In this document: piece by piece, positions 17,052 through 26,496 of the stretch
Layout: each line of letters opens with the position of its first letter
How positions within the stretch are numbered: position 1 is the stretch's first letter
DNA from: 66-474 sp044464225
GTDB lineage: Bacteria; Pseudomonadota; Gammaproteobacteria; Xanthomonadales; Rhodanobacteraceae
Direction: 5' to 3'
Assembly: GCA_044464225.1 (NCBI GenBank)
Contig: JBIQLN010000015.1
Location: 1 to 64,000, forward strand
Length of the DNA stretch: 64,000 nt
Translations under genes and position numbers: made by a program
The notes under the pieces: model-generated
The model's database searches: none
Seen by the model: the letters and a program-made list of their open reading frames with translations, nothing else
Told to the model about the DNA's origin: nothing

Positions 17052-18347
17052 ATGAATCAGCCACTCTGGCAAAAATCGGACACCAGGACCGACGCAATTG
17101 TCATGCGTTTCATGGCCGGTGACGACGTGGTGCTGGACCGCGAGTTCTTCCTGCACGACATCGCGGCCAGCAAGGCGCATGTCGAGGGCCTGGCGAACGT
17201 CGACGTGGTGACTGCCGATGAAGCAGCCACGTTGAAGCGCGAACTCGACGTGCTGGCCGATGATTTCCGGAACGGCGTGTTCGTGCTGGACGAGCGGTTC
17301 GAAGACGGCCATTCGGCCATCGAGGCTCGGTTGACCGAACGCCTGGGCGACACCGGCCGCAAGGTCCACACGGGCCGCAGCCGCAATGACCAGATCCTGG
17401 TCGCGACGCGGCTTTGGCTGAAGGAAAAGCTCGTGGCGCTGCAGCAGCATTGCGGCGCGGCCGCGGCCGTCTGTCTCGATCGCGCGGCCAATGAATCGCT
17501 GCCGATGCCGGGCTACACCCACCTGCAGCGCGCGGTGGTGTCGTCGACATCGATGTGGTGGGCAGGCTTCGCGGAAGCCTTCATCGACGATGCATGGCGC
17601 GCACGGCAGACCCGCGACTGGATCGACGCGAACCCGCTGGGCAGTGCGGCCGGTTACGGCGTGAACCTGAAGCTCGACCGCGACCATGTCACCCGTGTGC
17701 TCGGCTTCGCGCGGATGCAGGTGGCGGCAACGTACGCGCAGCTTTCACGCGGCAAGTTCGAGATGGCGGCCCTGGAAGCCATCGGCAGCGCGTTGCTCGA
17801 CGTGCGGCGACTGGCTTGGGACCTGTCGTTGTTCACCACCGGAGAATTCGATTTCGTGAAGCTTCCACCCGAGTACACGACGGGCTCGTCGATCATGCCG
17901 AACAAGCGCAATCCCGACGTGGTCGAACTGCTGCGTGCCAGCTACGCCAGTGTCGCCGCCGCGCGCACGGAGATCGAACAACTGCTGTCGTTGCCGTCCG
18001 GTTACCAGCGCGACCTGCAATCCAGCAAGGGCGGCATCTTCCATGGCGTGCATCGCGGTCTGCTGGCCATGGAGCTCATGCCGGACCTGCTGGCGCGGCT
18101 GGAATGGAACGAACCCGCGATGCGCGCGGCGATCGAGCCCGCGATGTACGCGACCGACGTCGCTATCGAGCAAGCAGCCGCAGGCGTGCCATTCCGCGAC
18201 GCCTACCGCGCGGCCGCCCAGGCGGCGGACACGGCAGGACAGGGACGCACACCCGAACAAAGCCTCGCCGCGCGCACCTCGCCGGGCGCGCACGGCGATC
18301 TGCGGCTGGACGCATTGCGCGCGCGGCTCGCAACCCTTGCTGTGTGA
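17052..18347 (+). CDS. argH: Argininosuccinate lyase
   Basis: A 431-residue member of the fumarase/aspartase superfamily that cleaves argininosuccinate to arginine and fumarate. Signature TGSSIMPNKRNPDVVEL carries the catalytic serine loop. HTGRSRNDQILVATRLWLKE, PGYTHLQRAVVS and LPSGYQRDLQSSK are also intact. The N-terminus begins NQPLWQKSDTRTDAIVMRF, characteristic of the xanthomonad enzymes. The 75-base gap after argC is the longest inside the operon downstream of argF'; a weak internal promoter cannot be excluded. It is the last arginine gene in the window. Confidence 0.96.
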   Translation: MNQPLWQKSDTRTDAIVMRFMAGDDVVLDREFFLHDIAASKAHVEGLANVDVVTADEAATLKRELDVLADDFRNGVFVLDERFEDGHSAIEARLTERLGDTGRKVHTGRSRNDQILVATRLWLKEKLVALQQHCGAAAAVCLDRAANESLPMPGYTHLQRAVVSSTSMWWAGFAEAFIDDAWRARQTRDWIDANPLGSAAGYGVNLKLDRDHVTRVLGFARMQVAATYAQLSRGKFEMAALEAIGSALLDVRRLAWDLSLFTTGEFDFVKLPPEYTTGSSIMPNKRNPDVVELLRASYASVAAARTEIEQLLSLPSGYQRDLQSSKGGIFHGVHRGLLAMELMPDLLARLEWNEPAMRAAIEPAMYATDVAIEQAAAGVPFRDAYRAAAQAADTAGQGRTPEQSLAARTSPGAHGDLRLDALRARLATLAV

Positions 18348-18625
18348 CGCAGCACTACAAGCTACCGTTGCGACGCGGGCGGCGGCGGATGGCCCGCTGG
18401 AGCATCCTGACCGTGGAGCCTTCGCGCGGATTTCAGGCCATGGAGCGATTGAGATCGCTGCCCGGAGACATCGCCGACGCGTGAACTCGGACATCTGCTG
18501 CCCGATCCCGCAACGCCTGCACAGTGTGCCGGAACGTTCGGCGGAGTCGAAACAACCTGGCCGGGTGCTCGCCGCCTGCAGTTCATCACCCCGAATGCCT
18601 GCAAAGGGTGCGGGCGGCGCCAGCG
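18348..18625. other. Intergenic gap between argH and phaB, no feature recognised
   Basis: The 278 bases between convergent argH and phaB hold no frame with coding character, no hairpin followed by a T-run, and no repeat shared with the other gaps. The transcripts of the arginine operon and of phaB must end here, perhaps with Rho. Confidence 0.6.
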
Positions 18626-19372
18626 TCAGAACGACATGAAATACCCGCCGTTCACCGGGATGTTGGCGCCGGTGATGAAGCCGGCGTCGTCGGCGGTGAG
18701 GAAGGCCACGGTGCGGGCGATTTCCGACGGTTCGCCGAGGCGGCCGACCGGAATTTGCGCGACGATCTGCGCGCGGATGTCCTCGGGCACCTTCATCACC
18801 ATTTCGGTCTTGCAGTAGCCGGGTGACACGCTGTTGACGGTGACGCCCTTCTTCGCGACCTCGCGCGCCAGTGCCATCGTGAAACCGTGCATGCCGGCCT
18901 TGGCCGCGGAATAGTTGGTCTGGCCGAACTGGCCGGTCTGGCCATTCACCGAGCTGATGTTGACGATCCGGCCGAAGTTGCGGGCTGTCATTCCATCGAC
19001 CGTGTTGCGGCACATGTTGAACACGCCGTCGAGATTGACGTGCATCAGTTCGCTCCACTGCGACTGGCTCATCTTCTTGAGCGAGGTGTCGCGGGTGATG
19101 CCGGCCGCATTCACCACGATGTCGACGCTGCCATGCTTTTCGGTGACGTGGTTCACCAGGTTGGCGCAATCGTCGAAGTTCGCGACGTCGGCGGGGGCGA
19201 ACACGATGTTGCCGTCGTACTCACGCGTCTCTTCGCGAAACGCGGCGAGGCGTTCCTGCCGGTTGCCGAGGTCGGCGGCGATGACCTGGCGGCCGTCGTC
19301 CGCGAGTCGCTTGCAGATGGCGGTGCCCAGCCCGCCGATGCCGCCGGTCACGACGGCTACACGTTTGGTCAT
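18626..19372 (-). CDS. phaB: Acetoacetyl-CoA reductase (PhaB-type SDR)
   Basis: A 248-residue short-chain dehydrogenase. The cofactor loop is TGGIGGLGTAICKRLADDG. The catalytic Ser-Tyr-Lys are in NISSVNGQTGQFGQTNYSAAKAG, with the NAAGITRD segment typical of PhaB. It reduces acetoacetyl-CoA to (R)-3-hydroxybutyryl-CoA with NADPH for polyhydroxyalkanoate synthesis. The PHA regulator gene phaR lies 147 bases upstream on the same strand, which strengthens this over a FabG role. No phaA or phaC is in the window. Confidence 0.92.
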   Translation of the reverse strand: MTKRVAVVTGGIGGLGTAICKRLADDGRQVIAADLGNRQERLAAFREETREYDGNIVFAPADVANFDDCANLVNHVTEKHGSVDIVVNAAGITRDTSLKKMSQSQWSELMHVNLDGVFNMCRNTVDGMTARNFGRIVNISSVNGQTGQFGQTNYSAAKAGMHGFTMALAREVAKKGVTVNSVSPGYCKTEMVMKVPEDIRAQIVAQIPVGRLGEPSEIARTVAFLTADDAGFITGANIPVNGGYFMSF

Positions 19373-19519
19373 TGAGGTTTCTCTTCAGATTGGGTGCGAC
19401 CGTCGGTGACGGCGGCTGAAAGCGGTCCTCCGTGACCTGCCTGGCGCAAAGCCATGCCGCGCAGCGGCATGTGTTGCGCTGCAGCAATCGAGCGATGGTA
19501 CGGAGCCGGGAGCGACGTG

Positions 19520-20014
19520 TCAACGGCGCTTGCGCGCGGACTTCTTCTCGTCGGCTTCCGATTCCGGAGTCGGCTTCGCCGCGGGCGCGGCGCCGGGCTG
19601 CAGGGACTTCCAAAGCTCGATATTGCGTTCCGTGATGTCGTTCAACATCGACCACGGTGTCTGGCCCAGCAGATTGTTCAATTGGTCGCGGAACTTGTCC
19701 TGCTGCTCGAGAAAGACCTTGAGGCTGTTCTCGAGGTAGCCGCCCACGAAGCCCTGCATGGCGTCGCCGTAGAAGCGGATGATTTGTGAAAGCAGGGCGG
19801 TGGAAAAGATCGGCTGCCCGTGCTGCTCGTGCTCGGCGATGATCTGCAGCAGCACCGCGCGGGTCAGATCCTCGTTGGTCTTGGCATCGCGCACCTCGAA
19901 CGGTTCACCGGAAAGCACGAGCTGCCGCACTTCCTCCAGCGTGATGTAGCTGGACACGCGGGTGTCGTACAGTCGACGGTTCGGATATTTCTTGATGACG
20001 CGCGGTGATGCCAT
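19520..20014 (-). CDS. phaR: Polyhydroxyalkanoate synthesis repressor PhaR
   Basis: A 164-residue PhaR. The N-terminal DNA-binding domain is unmistakable: RVIKKYPNRRLYDTRVSSYI, then TLEEVRQLVLSGEPFEVRDA. A second PHB-accumulation regulatory domain (about residues 65-110) follows, ending in helical, Ala/Lys-rich sequence. Family members bind phasin and phaR promoters and are released by nascent PHB granules. The 147-base gap before phaB contains a hairpin (CATGCCGC/GCGGCATG) and TGC-rich sequence that might be a PhaR site, but this is uncertain. Confidence 0.95.
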   Translation of the reverse strand: MASPRVIKKYPNRRLYDTRVSSYITLEEVRQLVLSGEPFEVRDAKTNEDLTRAVLLQIIAEHEQHGQPIFSTALLSQIIRFYGDAMQGFVGGYLENSLKVFLEQQDKFRDQLNNLLGQTPWSMLNDITERNIELWKSLQPGAAPAAKPTPESEADEKKSARKRR

Positions 20015-20202
20015 GCGGCAAAGCTAGCACGGTATGCGGCGGCGCACCAGCGAGCCATCACGCCGCGATCGACCGTGGGGCGGGCCCTGTCGGAGGGGCT
20101 GGCCGCGCCTCCGGCCGAGCTGCCACGCACCGCAAGAAACCCCGGTACCCGGGTTGCGAGGAGCCGTCCTTGCGGACTTGCCGCCGAGCAAAATCGTGGG
20201 GG

Positions 20203-20814
20203 CTAGGGCCCCGAGCCGTCGCCGATGGTGCCCAGCGGCAACACCACGTGGCCGTGGATTTCGTTCACGACTTCCGCGGCGGCGATGTAGATGCCGACGA
20301 TCGCGATGACGAGTCCCAGGTAACCGCCCAGCACCGTCAGGGCACCGACGTGGGTCCATTGCGCCAGCGCAAACATGAGCAACGCGAGCCACAGGCCCAG
20401 CGTGAACAACATACGCGCAACCCCGTCCCTGCACGCGGCCAGCCACAGGCAGAACACCAGGAATGCCCAAACGAAGTAGTACCATCCGAGAAAACCCGGC
20501 GTCGCGGAATAGGCAAATGCATTCGCGTGTTGCGACAGCGCACCCACCCACCAGTATGCAGCGAAGGTGAGGAACAGCACCGCGTCCAGAGCGTAGCCCC
20601 GCACGATCTGCCCGAGGCCGGCAATCGCGAGCACGCAGCCGCCCAAAACGGCAGCAAGCAGCGGCAACAACACGTTGCCTGGCTGCGCGTACAGCAACGG
20701 CACAAGCGTGACGCCCGGCTGGTCGAACCAGCCCGCCGCGCCCATGCTCGCCAGCCACAGGGTCACCGCAAATGCGGCATAACCCAATGCGGAGACGTTC
20801 GCGTTTTCGTGCAT
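20203..20814 (-). CDS. Acetate/succinate uptake transporter (GPR1/FUN34/YaaH family)
   Basis: A 203-residue membrane protein with six hydrophobic helices, matching the GPR1/FUN34/SatP family of acetate-type transporters. I start at ATG 20814 (MHENANVSALGYAAF), because upstream sequence in frame is hydrophilic and overlaps mscS. The family's N-terminal NPAPLGL motif is present only in diverged form (NVSALGY); later segments YWWVGAL, FLGWYYFVWAFLVFCLWLAA and the Gly-rich final helix match. Substrate is therefore uncertain. The nearby PHA genes make acetate plausible, but that is inference. Confidence 0.75.
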   Translation of the reverse strand: MHENANVSALGYAAFAVTLWLASMGAAGWFDQPGVTLVPLLYAQPGNVLLPLLAAVLGGCVLAIAGLGQIVRGYALDAVLFLTFAAYWWVGALSQHANAFAYSATPGFLGWYYFVWAFLVFCLWLAACRDGVARMLFTLGLWLALLMFALAQWTHVGALTVLGGYLGLVIAIVGIYIAAAEVVNEIHGHVVLPLGTIGDGSGP

Positions 20815-20941
20815 GCCGACCCTCCGGGGGTCCGCCCGGCGAGGCTGGTCGAGCCATGCGCGGGACGTCGAGACTTTTGCACGATTATCGACAAGCCGCG
20901 TGTAGAAACGGTCACGACGTGGCACGCGAAGGTGATGCCAT

Positions 20942-22063
20942 TCACTGTTTTGCCACACCGGCCTGCACGAGGGCGATGCCATCTTCGGGTGCGTGCAACC
21001 TGCGGGCGGGGACCGCGAACTGGATGCCGAGTTCGTCCCAGAGGTCCAGCATCTTCAGGTAGATGCGCTGCTGGATTTCGGCGTACACGTTGTAGCTCGG
21101 GTCGAGCACGTAGTACACGAATTCGAAATCGAGACCGTAATCGCCGAAGCCGGACAGTGCGCCGCGATCGAAGCGCGTTTGTGCCTCGCCTTCGATGATG
21201 GCACGCACGCGATCGACCACGTCCGGAATCCGTTCGCGGGGCGTATCGAACGGCAGGCGGAAATTGAACACCACCCGCCGCTCGGTCATCCGTGAATAGT
21301 TGTGGATCAGGTTCTTCAGCAGCACCGAATTGGAAATCACCAGTTCCTCGCCCGACAGCGAGGCGATGCGCGTGGACTTGATGCCGACCTTGATGACGGT
21401 GCCAAGATCGTCACCGGACTTGATGAATTCGCCGACTTCGAACGGTTTGTCCAAACCGATGCTGATCGACGCGAACAGGTCGCCGAGCACGTTCTGCAAC
21501 GCCAGCGCCACCGCCACGCCGCCGACGCCGAGGCTGGCGACGAACGCGGTGATGTTGACGCCGCCTTCGGCCAGCAGCGCGAGTACCAGCGTGACCCAGA
21601 CGACGAATTGCACGGTCCAGGTCAGTACCCCAAGCATCACGGGGTTGACCGGTCGCGTATCGTCGTCCGAGGCGGAGCGATGCAGCCACGCCACCAGCAG
21701 CGCGATGATCCACAGTGCGATCTGGGTACCCACCAGCGCGTAGGTGACCAGATGCAACCAGTCCTGCACCGACCAGCCCTGAGTCGCGACCTTGTTGCCC
21801 GCGATGTCCCCGAACTGCAGGAAGTCCAGTGCGATTGCGACCGCGATCAGCAGCAGCAGCCATCCGCGCGTGGCTTCGGCCACGCGCGCGACAATCGCGA
21901 ACCCGTTGCGATGGGTTCGATTGGCCAGTTTGCGAAAGCGTGCTGCAAGGATTGCCGCGGCCGTGTGTGCGATCAGGTAGCCGCCGAGCGCGGCCCCGCC
22001 GGCGATTACCCATGCCTGCGCGGAGTTGCCCAGCCATTGCCCGTGTTGAAGCCAGTCATTCAT
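20942..22063 (-). CDS. MscS-family mechanosensitive channel
   Basis: A 373-residue small-conductance mechanosensitive channel. About five N-terminal helices precede the pore helix (GVGGVAVALALQNVLGDLF, Gly/Ala-packed like TM3 of MscS). The cytosolic beta domain (DKPFEVGEFIKSGDDLGTV, ELVISNSVLLKNLIHNYSR) and the C-terminal alpha/beta cage domain follow. Extra helices compared with E. coli MscS (286 residues) place it in the YbiO/YnaI-like middle-sized group. It protects cells in hypo-osmotic shock. The Kch-type channel gene lies 44 bases upstream on the same strand, so they may form an operon. Confidence 0.92.
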   Translation of the reverse strand: MNDWLQHGQWLGNSAQAWVIAGGAALGGYLIAHTAAAILAARFRKLANRTHRNGFAIVARVAEATRGWLLLLIAVAIALDFLQFGDIAGNKVATQGWSVQDWLHLVTYALVGTQIALWIIALLVAWLHRSASDDDTRPVNPVMLGVLTWTVQFVVWVTLVLALLAEGGVNITAFVASLGVGGVAVALALQNVLGDLFASISIGLDKPFEVGEFIKSGDDLGTVIKVGIKSTRIASLSGEELVISNSVLLKNLIHNYSRMTERRVVFNFRLPFDTPRERIPDVVDRVRAIIEGEAQTRFDRGALSGFGDYGLDFEFVYYVLDPSYNVYAEIQQRIYLKMLDLWDELGIQFAVPARRLHAPEDGIALVQAGVAKQ

Positions 22064-22107
22064 CCATTCGACCTCTGCTTGTCACTGGTGGGAGCGCAAC
22101 CCGATGT

Positions 22108-23337
22108 TCATGCCGGACCCTTCGGGGCGCCTGCGGGGTTCCCGTCGTGTTGCTGGAAGACCCGCTGCATCACGAAATCCGCCGTGACCTGTTCGCCCGT
22201 CAGAAGCATCGCCGCGATTTCCCCGCCCAGGATCTGCGGTGCGATCACCACGTCCGGCTGCACCAGCCGCACGCGTCCGAGATGGCTGGCGTCGTTGACG
22301 GCCACGATCGTGCGCGCGGTACCCTGCAGTTCGCGCACGGCCAGCGCCACGAACGCGTTTTCGGAATCGTCGTCCAGCATTGCCAGCACGGCTTGCGCCT
22401 TGTCGGCGCCGGCCTTGCGCAGCACGTCGCCGTCACTGGGCTCGCCGATCACCTTGTCGATGGTTTCCGGCACGGGGATTTCCGGCTCCTGCCGCAGCAG
22501 GCGGGTCACGGGTTGGCCGCGGCGCGCGAGTTCGCGCCAGGTGTTGAGCGCGAGCGGCGTATTGCCGATCACGACGAAATGGTTTTCCCGTTGCATGCGG
22601 TTGTCCTTGCGATTGACGATGCGTTGCAGGCTGCGCGTGACCAGCGGCGCGATCACGGCAGTCAACGAGGTGGCGAAGACCGCGACGCCCAGCGCGATGA
22701 TCGAAACGGCGAACAACTTCGCTTCCGGCGTTTGCGGGGTGATGTCGCCGTAACCCACCGTGCTCATGGTGACCATTGCGTAATAGAACGCCGTCACCAG
22801 GTCCTTGATCTGCGGCTTGAAGTCCGCTCCCAGATAGTACGTGCCGAAGGTGGCGTACATCACCAGCATCACCACCGACGTCAGCGCGAACAGCGTACTG
22901 GCCGTGATGCTGCTGCGGTCGAACCGGCGCCACGCGAACGCCAGCAACGCCACCATCAGGAGGAAATAGCCGAGCAGCAGGTGGGCATGCGCGTGCTGCC
23001 CGAACAGCATGCTGACCGCAGCCAGCGAGGCGAGCAGCAGGGCCATGGTCCACGCAAGACGCGAGCGCAGCAACAACCCGATGGCCATGATGAGCATGCC
23101 GGCGCCGATCAGCAGCGGCGGCAGGTAGGCGGGACGCAGGCCGCCGTCCAGGTTGCGGTTCAGCAACTGCGCCAGGACCGACTGCCACTGCTGGCCGAGA
23201 TCGTTTTGCAGCAGCCAGAATCCGCCGACTGCGAGCAGGATGGCCAAGGGCACGTGCGGAAACCAGTGACGACCGCCGACGCGCTGGTGCAGTCGCTGCA
23301 TCCGGAGGCGTGTCGATGGGGGCGGGCTGGACAGCAT
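22108..23337 (-). CDS. kch: Kch-type potassium channel with RCK (TrkA-N) domain
   Basis: A 409-residue homologue of E. coli Kch (417). The membrane part has about six hydrophobic segments (residues 25-190) ending in the pore loop with selectivity filter TMSTVGYGDITP. The soluble C-terminal half is an RCK Rossmann domain (NHFVVIGNTPLALNTWREL, AQAVLAMLDDDSENAFVAL, TIVAVNDASHLGRVRLVQPD), followed by QILGGEIAAMLLTGE. Start is uncertain: I use ATG 23337, but the internal ATG at 23301 is possible. Such channels set potassium permeability and membrane potential. It precedes the mscS-like gene, a plausible osmotic-response pair. Confidence 0.9.
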   Translation of the reverse strand: MLSSPPPSTRLRMQRLHQRVGGRHWFPHVPLAILLAVGGFWLLQNDLGQQWQSVLAQLLNRNLDGGLRPAYLPPLLIGAGMLIMAIGLLLRSRLAWTMALLLASLAAVSMLFGQHAHAHLLLGYFLLMVALLAFAWRRFDRSSITASTLFALTSVVMLVMYATFGTYYLGADFKPQIKDLVTAFYYAMVTMSTVGYGDITPQTPEAKLFAVSIIALGVAVFATSLTAVIAPLVTRSLQRIVNRKDNRMQRENHFVVIGNTPLALNTWRELARRGQPVTRLLRQEPEIPVPETIDKVIGEPSDGDVLRKAGADKAQAVLAMLDDDSENAFVALAVRELQGTARTIVAVNDASHLGRVRLVQPDVVIAPQILGGEIAAMLLTGEQVTADFVMQRVFQQHDGNPAGAPKGPA

Positions 23338-23472
23338 CGTCGCCGGAGGCCAGTGGGGGCGAACACCATAGCAAGCCCCCAAGGGCGCGCCAACCGCCGC
23401 CATGACCAACGTCACTTATGGGCGGCAGGTGGTTGGGCGAGGATGCGCTTTCCTTCCGAGCGGACACATCCC

Positions 23473-23961
23473 ATGAACGCATCCCCGGTTGTTGTCGAAC
23501 GCGCAAGGGGCGGGCGTCCACTGTTGGCCATTCTCGCCGGCGGCCTCGTAGCAGGGACACTGGACATCGGCGCGGCCTCGCTGATCAACATGATCGATCC
23601 GCGCGTGATCCTGCGCTTCATCGCCGGCGGAGTGCTGGGCAAGGCCGCATTGCAGGGCGGGCCCGGCGTCGCATGGCTCGGCCTGTTCCTGCAATGGGGC
23701 ATGTCGCTGGTGATCGCGGGGATCTTCGTGTTCGCCGCGATGCGCCTGCGCTGGCTCACCGCGCGGCCCGTGCTCGCGGGGCTTGCCTACGGCGTGGTGG
23801 TGTTCGCGGTGATGAATTACGTGGTGGTGTACTTTTCGGCATGGCATCGCATCAATCACTTCACGCCACTGAGCTTCATCGAAAACCTGCTGGCGATGCT
23901 GGTGTTCGGATTGATCGTTTCGATCTGTGCCCGGGTTTTCCTCGCGCCCGGGCGGGCGTGA
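23473..23961 (+). CDS. Hypothetical four-helix membrane protein
   Basis: A 162-residue integral membrane protein with four predicted helices: LLAILAGGLVAGTLDIGAAS, a segment at about residues 60-85 (LFLQWGMSLVIAGIFVFAAM), one at about 97-117 (LAGLAYGVVVFAVMNYVVV), and a final one near FIENLLAMLVFGLIVSICA. Start ATG 23473 has upstream sequence CGGACACATCCC but no strong ribosome site. Similar small proteins occur in Xanthomonadales; I do not know a function. It is divergent from kch (135 bases apart) and precedes the M28 peptidase gene by 111 bases. Confidence 0.7.
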   Translation: MNASPVVVERARGGRPLLAILAGGLVAGTLDIGAASLINMIDPRVILRFIAGGVLGKAALQGGPGVAWLGLFLQWGMSLVIAGIFVFAAMRLRWLTARPVLAGLAYGVVVFAVMNYVVVYFSAWHRINHFTPLSFIENLLAMLVFGLIVSICARVFLAPGRA

Positions 23962-24072
23962 CCATTGCCCCATGCAAACCGGCACGAACGGGCGTAAAAA
24001 GGGACTTTCGCCGTCGTGAAACCCACGCGAGTGGCGCGTGCGGAGCGGCGGCCTTACGTTGAGGGGTTTGCC

Positions 24073-26385
24073 ATGAAATCCGTTCGCGTGCGCAAGGTCG
24101 GGGTGGCATTGGCGTGTCTGTCGCTGACATTCGTGGCAGGCGCAGCCACGCCGCCCGATCGGGCCGGTGCGCCGGCGGAGCATGGCATGCAGGGGTTCAC
24201 CCCAGCCGGTGCGACGAAACAGCAGCAGCTCGAACAACGTTTCGATTCACTGCTCAGCGCCGCCGAGATGCGCGATTGGCTGAAGCGGCTGTCGTCGGAG
24301 CCCAACCATGTCGGCTCGCCACACGACAAGGCCAATGCCGAGTGGATGCTGGCGCAGTTCAAGCAGTGGGGCTGGGATGCGCACATCGAGAAGTTCGAGG
24401 TGCTGAATCCGGAGCCGAAGCAGGAACTGGTGGAACTGGTCGCGCCGACGCATTTCAAGGCCGCGCTGCACGAGCCGCCGATCAAGGGGGACGCCACCTC
24501 CACGCTCGAAGGCGCGCTGCCGCCTTACAACATCTACGGCGCCGACGGCGACGTCACCGGCGAGCTGGTCTACGTCAACCAGGGCATGCCCGACGACTAC
24601 AAGGAACTCGCGCGGCGCGGCGTCAGCGTCAAGGGCAAGATCGTGATCGTGCGCTACGGCGGCGGCTGGCGTGGATTGAAGCCCGAACTCGCGTACGAAC
24701 ACGGCGCAATCGGTTGCCTGATCTATTCCGATCCGCGCGATGACGGGTACTTCACCGGCGATACGTATCCCGTGGGACCGACGCGCCCGCCGGAAGGCGT
24801 GCAGCGCGGCTCGGTGATGAAAATGCAGATCCATCCGGGCGATCCGACCACGCCGGGCTACGGTTCGGTGCCCGGCGCGAAACACCTGGCGGTGAAGGAT
24901 GCCAAGACGATCCTGAAGATTCCGGTGCTGCCGATCTCCTACGCCGATGCCACGCCGCTGCTGAAGGCGCTGGGTGGCCCGGATGCGCCGGAAAGCTGGC
25001 GCGGCGCGCTGCCGTTCACCTACCACCTCGGCGCGGGTCCGGCCAAGGTGCACATGGTCGTGAAGTCCGACTGGACGATGAAAACGCTTTACGACGTGAT
25101 CGCGAAACTGCCCGGTTCCAGCGACGCGGACCAGTGGGTGTTGCGCGGCAACCACCACGACGGCTGGGTGTTCGGCGCGTTCGATCCGCTGGCCGGCACG
25201 GTTTCGCTGCTGGCCGAAGCCAAGGCCATGGGCACGCTGTACAAGCAGGGTTGGCGCCCCAAACGCACCATCGTCTACGCAAGCTGGGACGGCGAGGAAG
25301 AGGGCCTGCTCGGTTCCACCGAATGGGCGGAAACGCACGGCAAGGAGCTTAAAGACAAAGCCGTGCTGTACGTCAACTCCGACACCAACGGGCGCGGCTT
25401 CCTGTTCGCGGGCGGCAGCCATTCGCTGCAACACATGGTCAACCAGGTTGCGGCCGGTGTCAGCGACCCTGAAACGAAGGCCAGCGTCCAGCAGCGCCAG
25501 CGCGCCTTCCTGCGCGTGAACGCCAACGAAAAGAGCGCCAGTCCCCGGGTGAAGGAAGCCGCCAAGCTGGCAGGCGAGCACAACGACATTCCAATCGCGC
25601 CGCTGGGTTCGGGCTCGGACTACAGCGCGTTCCTGCAGCACCTCGGCATCGCCACCCTGGACCTGGGCTTCGGCGGCGAATCGAACCAGGGCGGGGTGTA
25701 CCACTCGCGCTACGACTCGTTCGATCACTACATCCGCTTCGGCGATCCGACTTTCGAATACGGCGTGGCACTGGCCAAGGTGGCGGGGCACATCATCATG
25801 CGCACCGCCGATGCGGACGTGTTGCCGATGCGCTTCGGCGATTTCAGCAGCACCGTCGACCGCTACATCGACCAGTTGCACAAGCAGGCGGACGAAGCGC
25901 GCAAGGCGGCCGAAGCCCGGCAGAAGTTGCTCGACGCCAATGCATACAAGCTGGCGTCCGATCCGTTGCATCCGGTCGCGCCGCCCGAGCGCTTGTCGAA
26001 CGTTCCGAAGATCGACTTCGCACCGCTGGATGCGGCTGCAAAGAAGCTGAAGGAAAGCGCGCAAGCCTATGAAAAGGCTTACAACGCGCGAGCCGACAAG
26101 GGGCTGGACATCCCGGCGTCGCAGCTTGCCAAGGTGAACCAGTTGATGGGCACGCTGGAGCAGCGCCTGCTGGACGAGCAGGGCCTGCCGGGCCGGCCCT
26201 GGTACAAGAACCTGATCCAGGCGCCGGGCGAATTGACCGGTTACGCGCCCAAAACCATCCCTGCCGTGCACGAGGCACTGGACGCGCGCGACTGGAGCCG
26301 CGCCGACAAGTACGCGGCGGTCACGGCCAGGGTGCTGGACAACTATCGCGCCCAGCTGGATCGACTGACCGCCTTGTTGAAGTGA
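24073..26385 (+). CDS. Secreted M28 metallopeptidase, glutamate carboxypeptidase II-like
   Basis: A 770-residue exported zinc peptidase. ATG 24073 (after GAGGGG) gives a signal peptide (VRKVGVALACLSLTFVAGA). A protease-associated (PA) domain follows around residues 160-300 (GKIVIVRYGGGWRGLKPELA, GAIGCLIYSDPRDDGY). The M28 catalytic domain carries RGNHHDGWVFGAFDPLAG (zinc ligands), WDGEEEGLLGSTEW (catalytic Glu) and GSGSDYSAFLQHLGI. The C-terminal ~120 residues are a transferrin-receptor-like dimerisation domain. This is the architecture of glutamate carboxypeptidase II / NAALADase. Likely role: periplasmic or secreted cleavage of C-terminal residues from peptides. Confidence 0.93.
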   Translation: MKSVRVRKVGVALACLSLTFVAGAATPPDRAGAPAEHGMQGFTPAGATKQQQLEQRFDSLLSAAEMRDWLKRLSSEPNHVGSPHDKANAEWMLAQFKQWGWDAHIEKFEVLNPEPKQELVELVAPTHFKAALHEPPIKGDATSTLEGALPPYNIYGADGDVTGELVYVNQGMPDDYKELARRGVSVKGKIVIVRYGGGWRGLKPELAYEHGAIGCLIYSDPRDDGYFTGDTYPVGPTRPPEGVQRGSVMKMQIHPGDPTTPGYGSVPGAKHLAVKDAKTILKIPVLPISYADATPLLKALGGPDAPESWRGALPFTYHLGAGPAKVHMVVKSDWTMKTLYDVIAKLPGSSDADQWVLRGNHHDGWVFGAFDPLAGTVSLLAEAKAMGTLYKQGWRPKRTIVYASWDGEEEGLLGSTEWAETHGKELKDKAVLYVNSDTNGRGFLFAGGSHSLQHMVNQVAAGVSDPETKASVQQRQRAFLRVNANEKSASPRVKEAAKLAGEHNDIPIAPLGSGSDYSAFLQHLGIATLDLGFGGESNQGGVYHSRYDSFDHYIRFGDPTFEYGVALAKVAGHIIMRTADADVLPMRFGDFSSTVDRYIDQLHKQADEARKAAEARQKLLDANAYKLASDPLHPVAPPERLSNVPKIDFAPLDAAAKKLKESAQAYEKAYNARADKGLDIPASQLAKVNQLMGTLEQRLLDEQGLPGRPWYKNLIQAPGELTGYAPKTIPAVHEALDARDWSRADKYAAVTARVLDNYRAQLDRLTALLK

Positions 26386-26389
26386 CACG

Positions 26390-26424
26390 GTGGCGGTTCC
26401 GCGCACCCGTCGCGGAACCGCCAC
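26390..26424. other. Long perfect hairpin after the M28 peptidase gene
   Basis: GTGGCGGTTCCGCG (26390-26403) and CGCGGAACCGCCAC (26411-26424) form a perfect 14-bp stem with a 7-base loop, starting five bases after the stop codon. There is no T-run, so it is not a standard intrinsic terminator; it may block 3' exonucleases or act with Rho. Confidence 0.7.
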
Positions 26425-26496
26425 TCGCGGCTGTATTGCTTGTACGCGGGCGCCGGAGCATCATGGCAACTCATCCTTCGCATCCGGGGTGACGCC

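Noticed and set aside
18362..18604. 80-codon minus-strand frame between argH and phaB
   Set aside because: Cys/Arg/Ser/Pro-rich composition, no ribosome site and no similarity; treated as non-coding.
19373..19519. PhaR operator in the phaR-phaB gap
   Set aside because: TGC-rich sequence and a hairpin are present, but the PhaR target is too loosely known to me to assign a site by eye.
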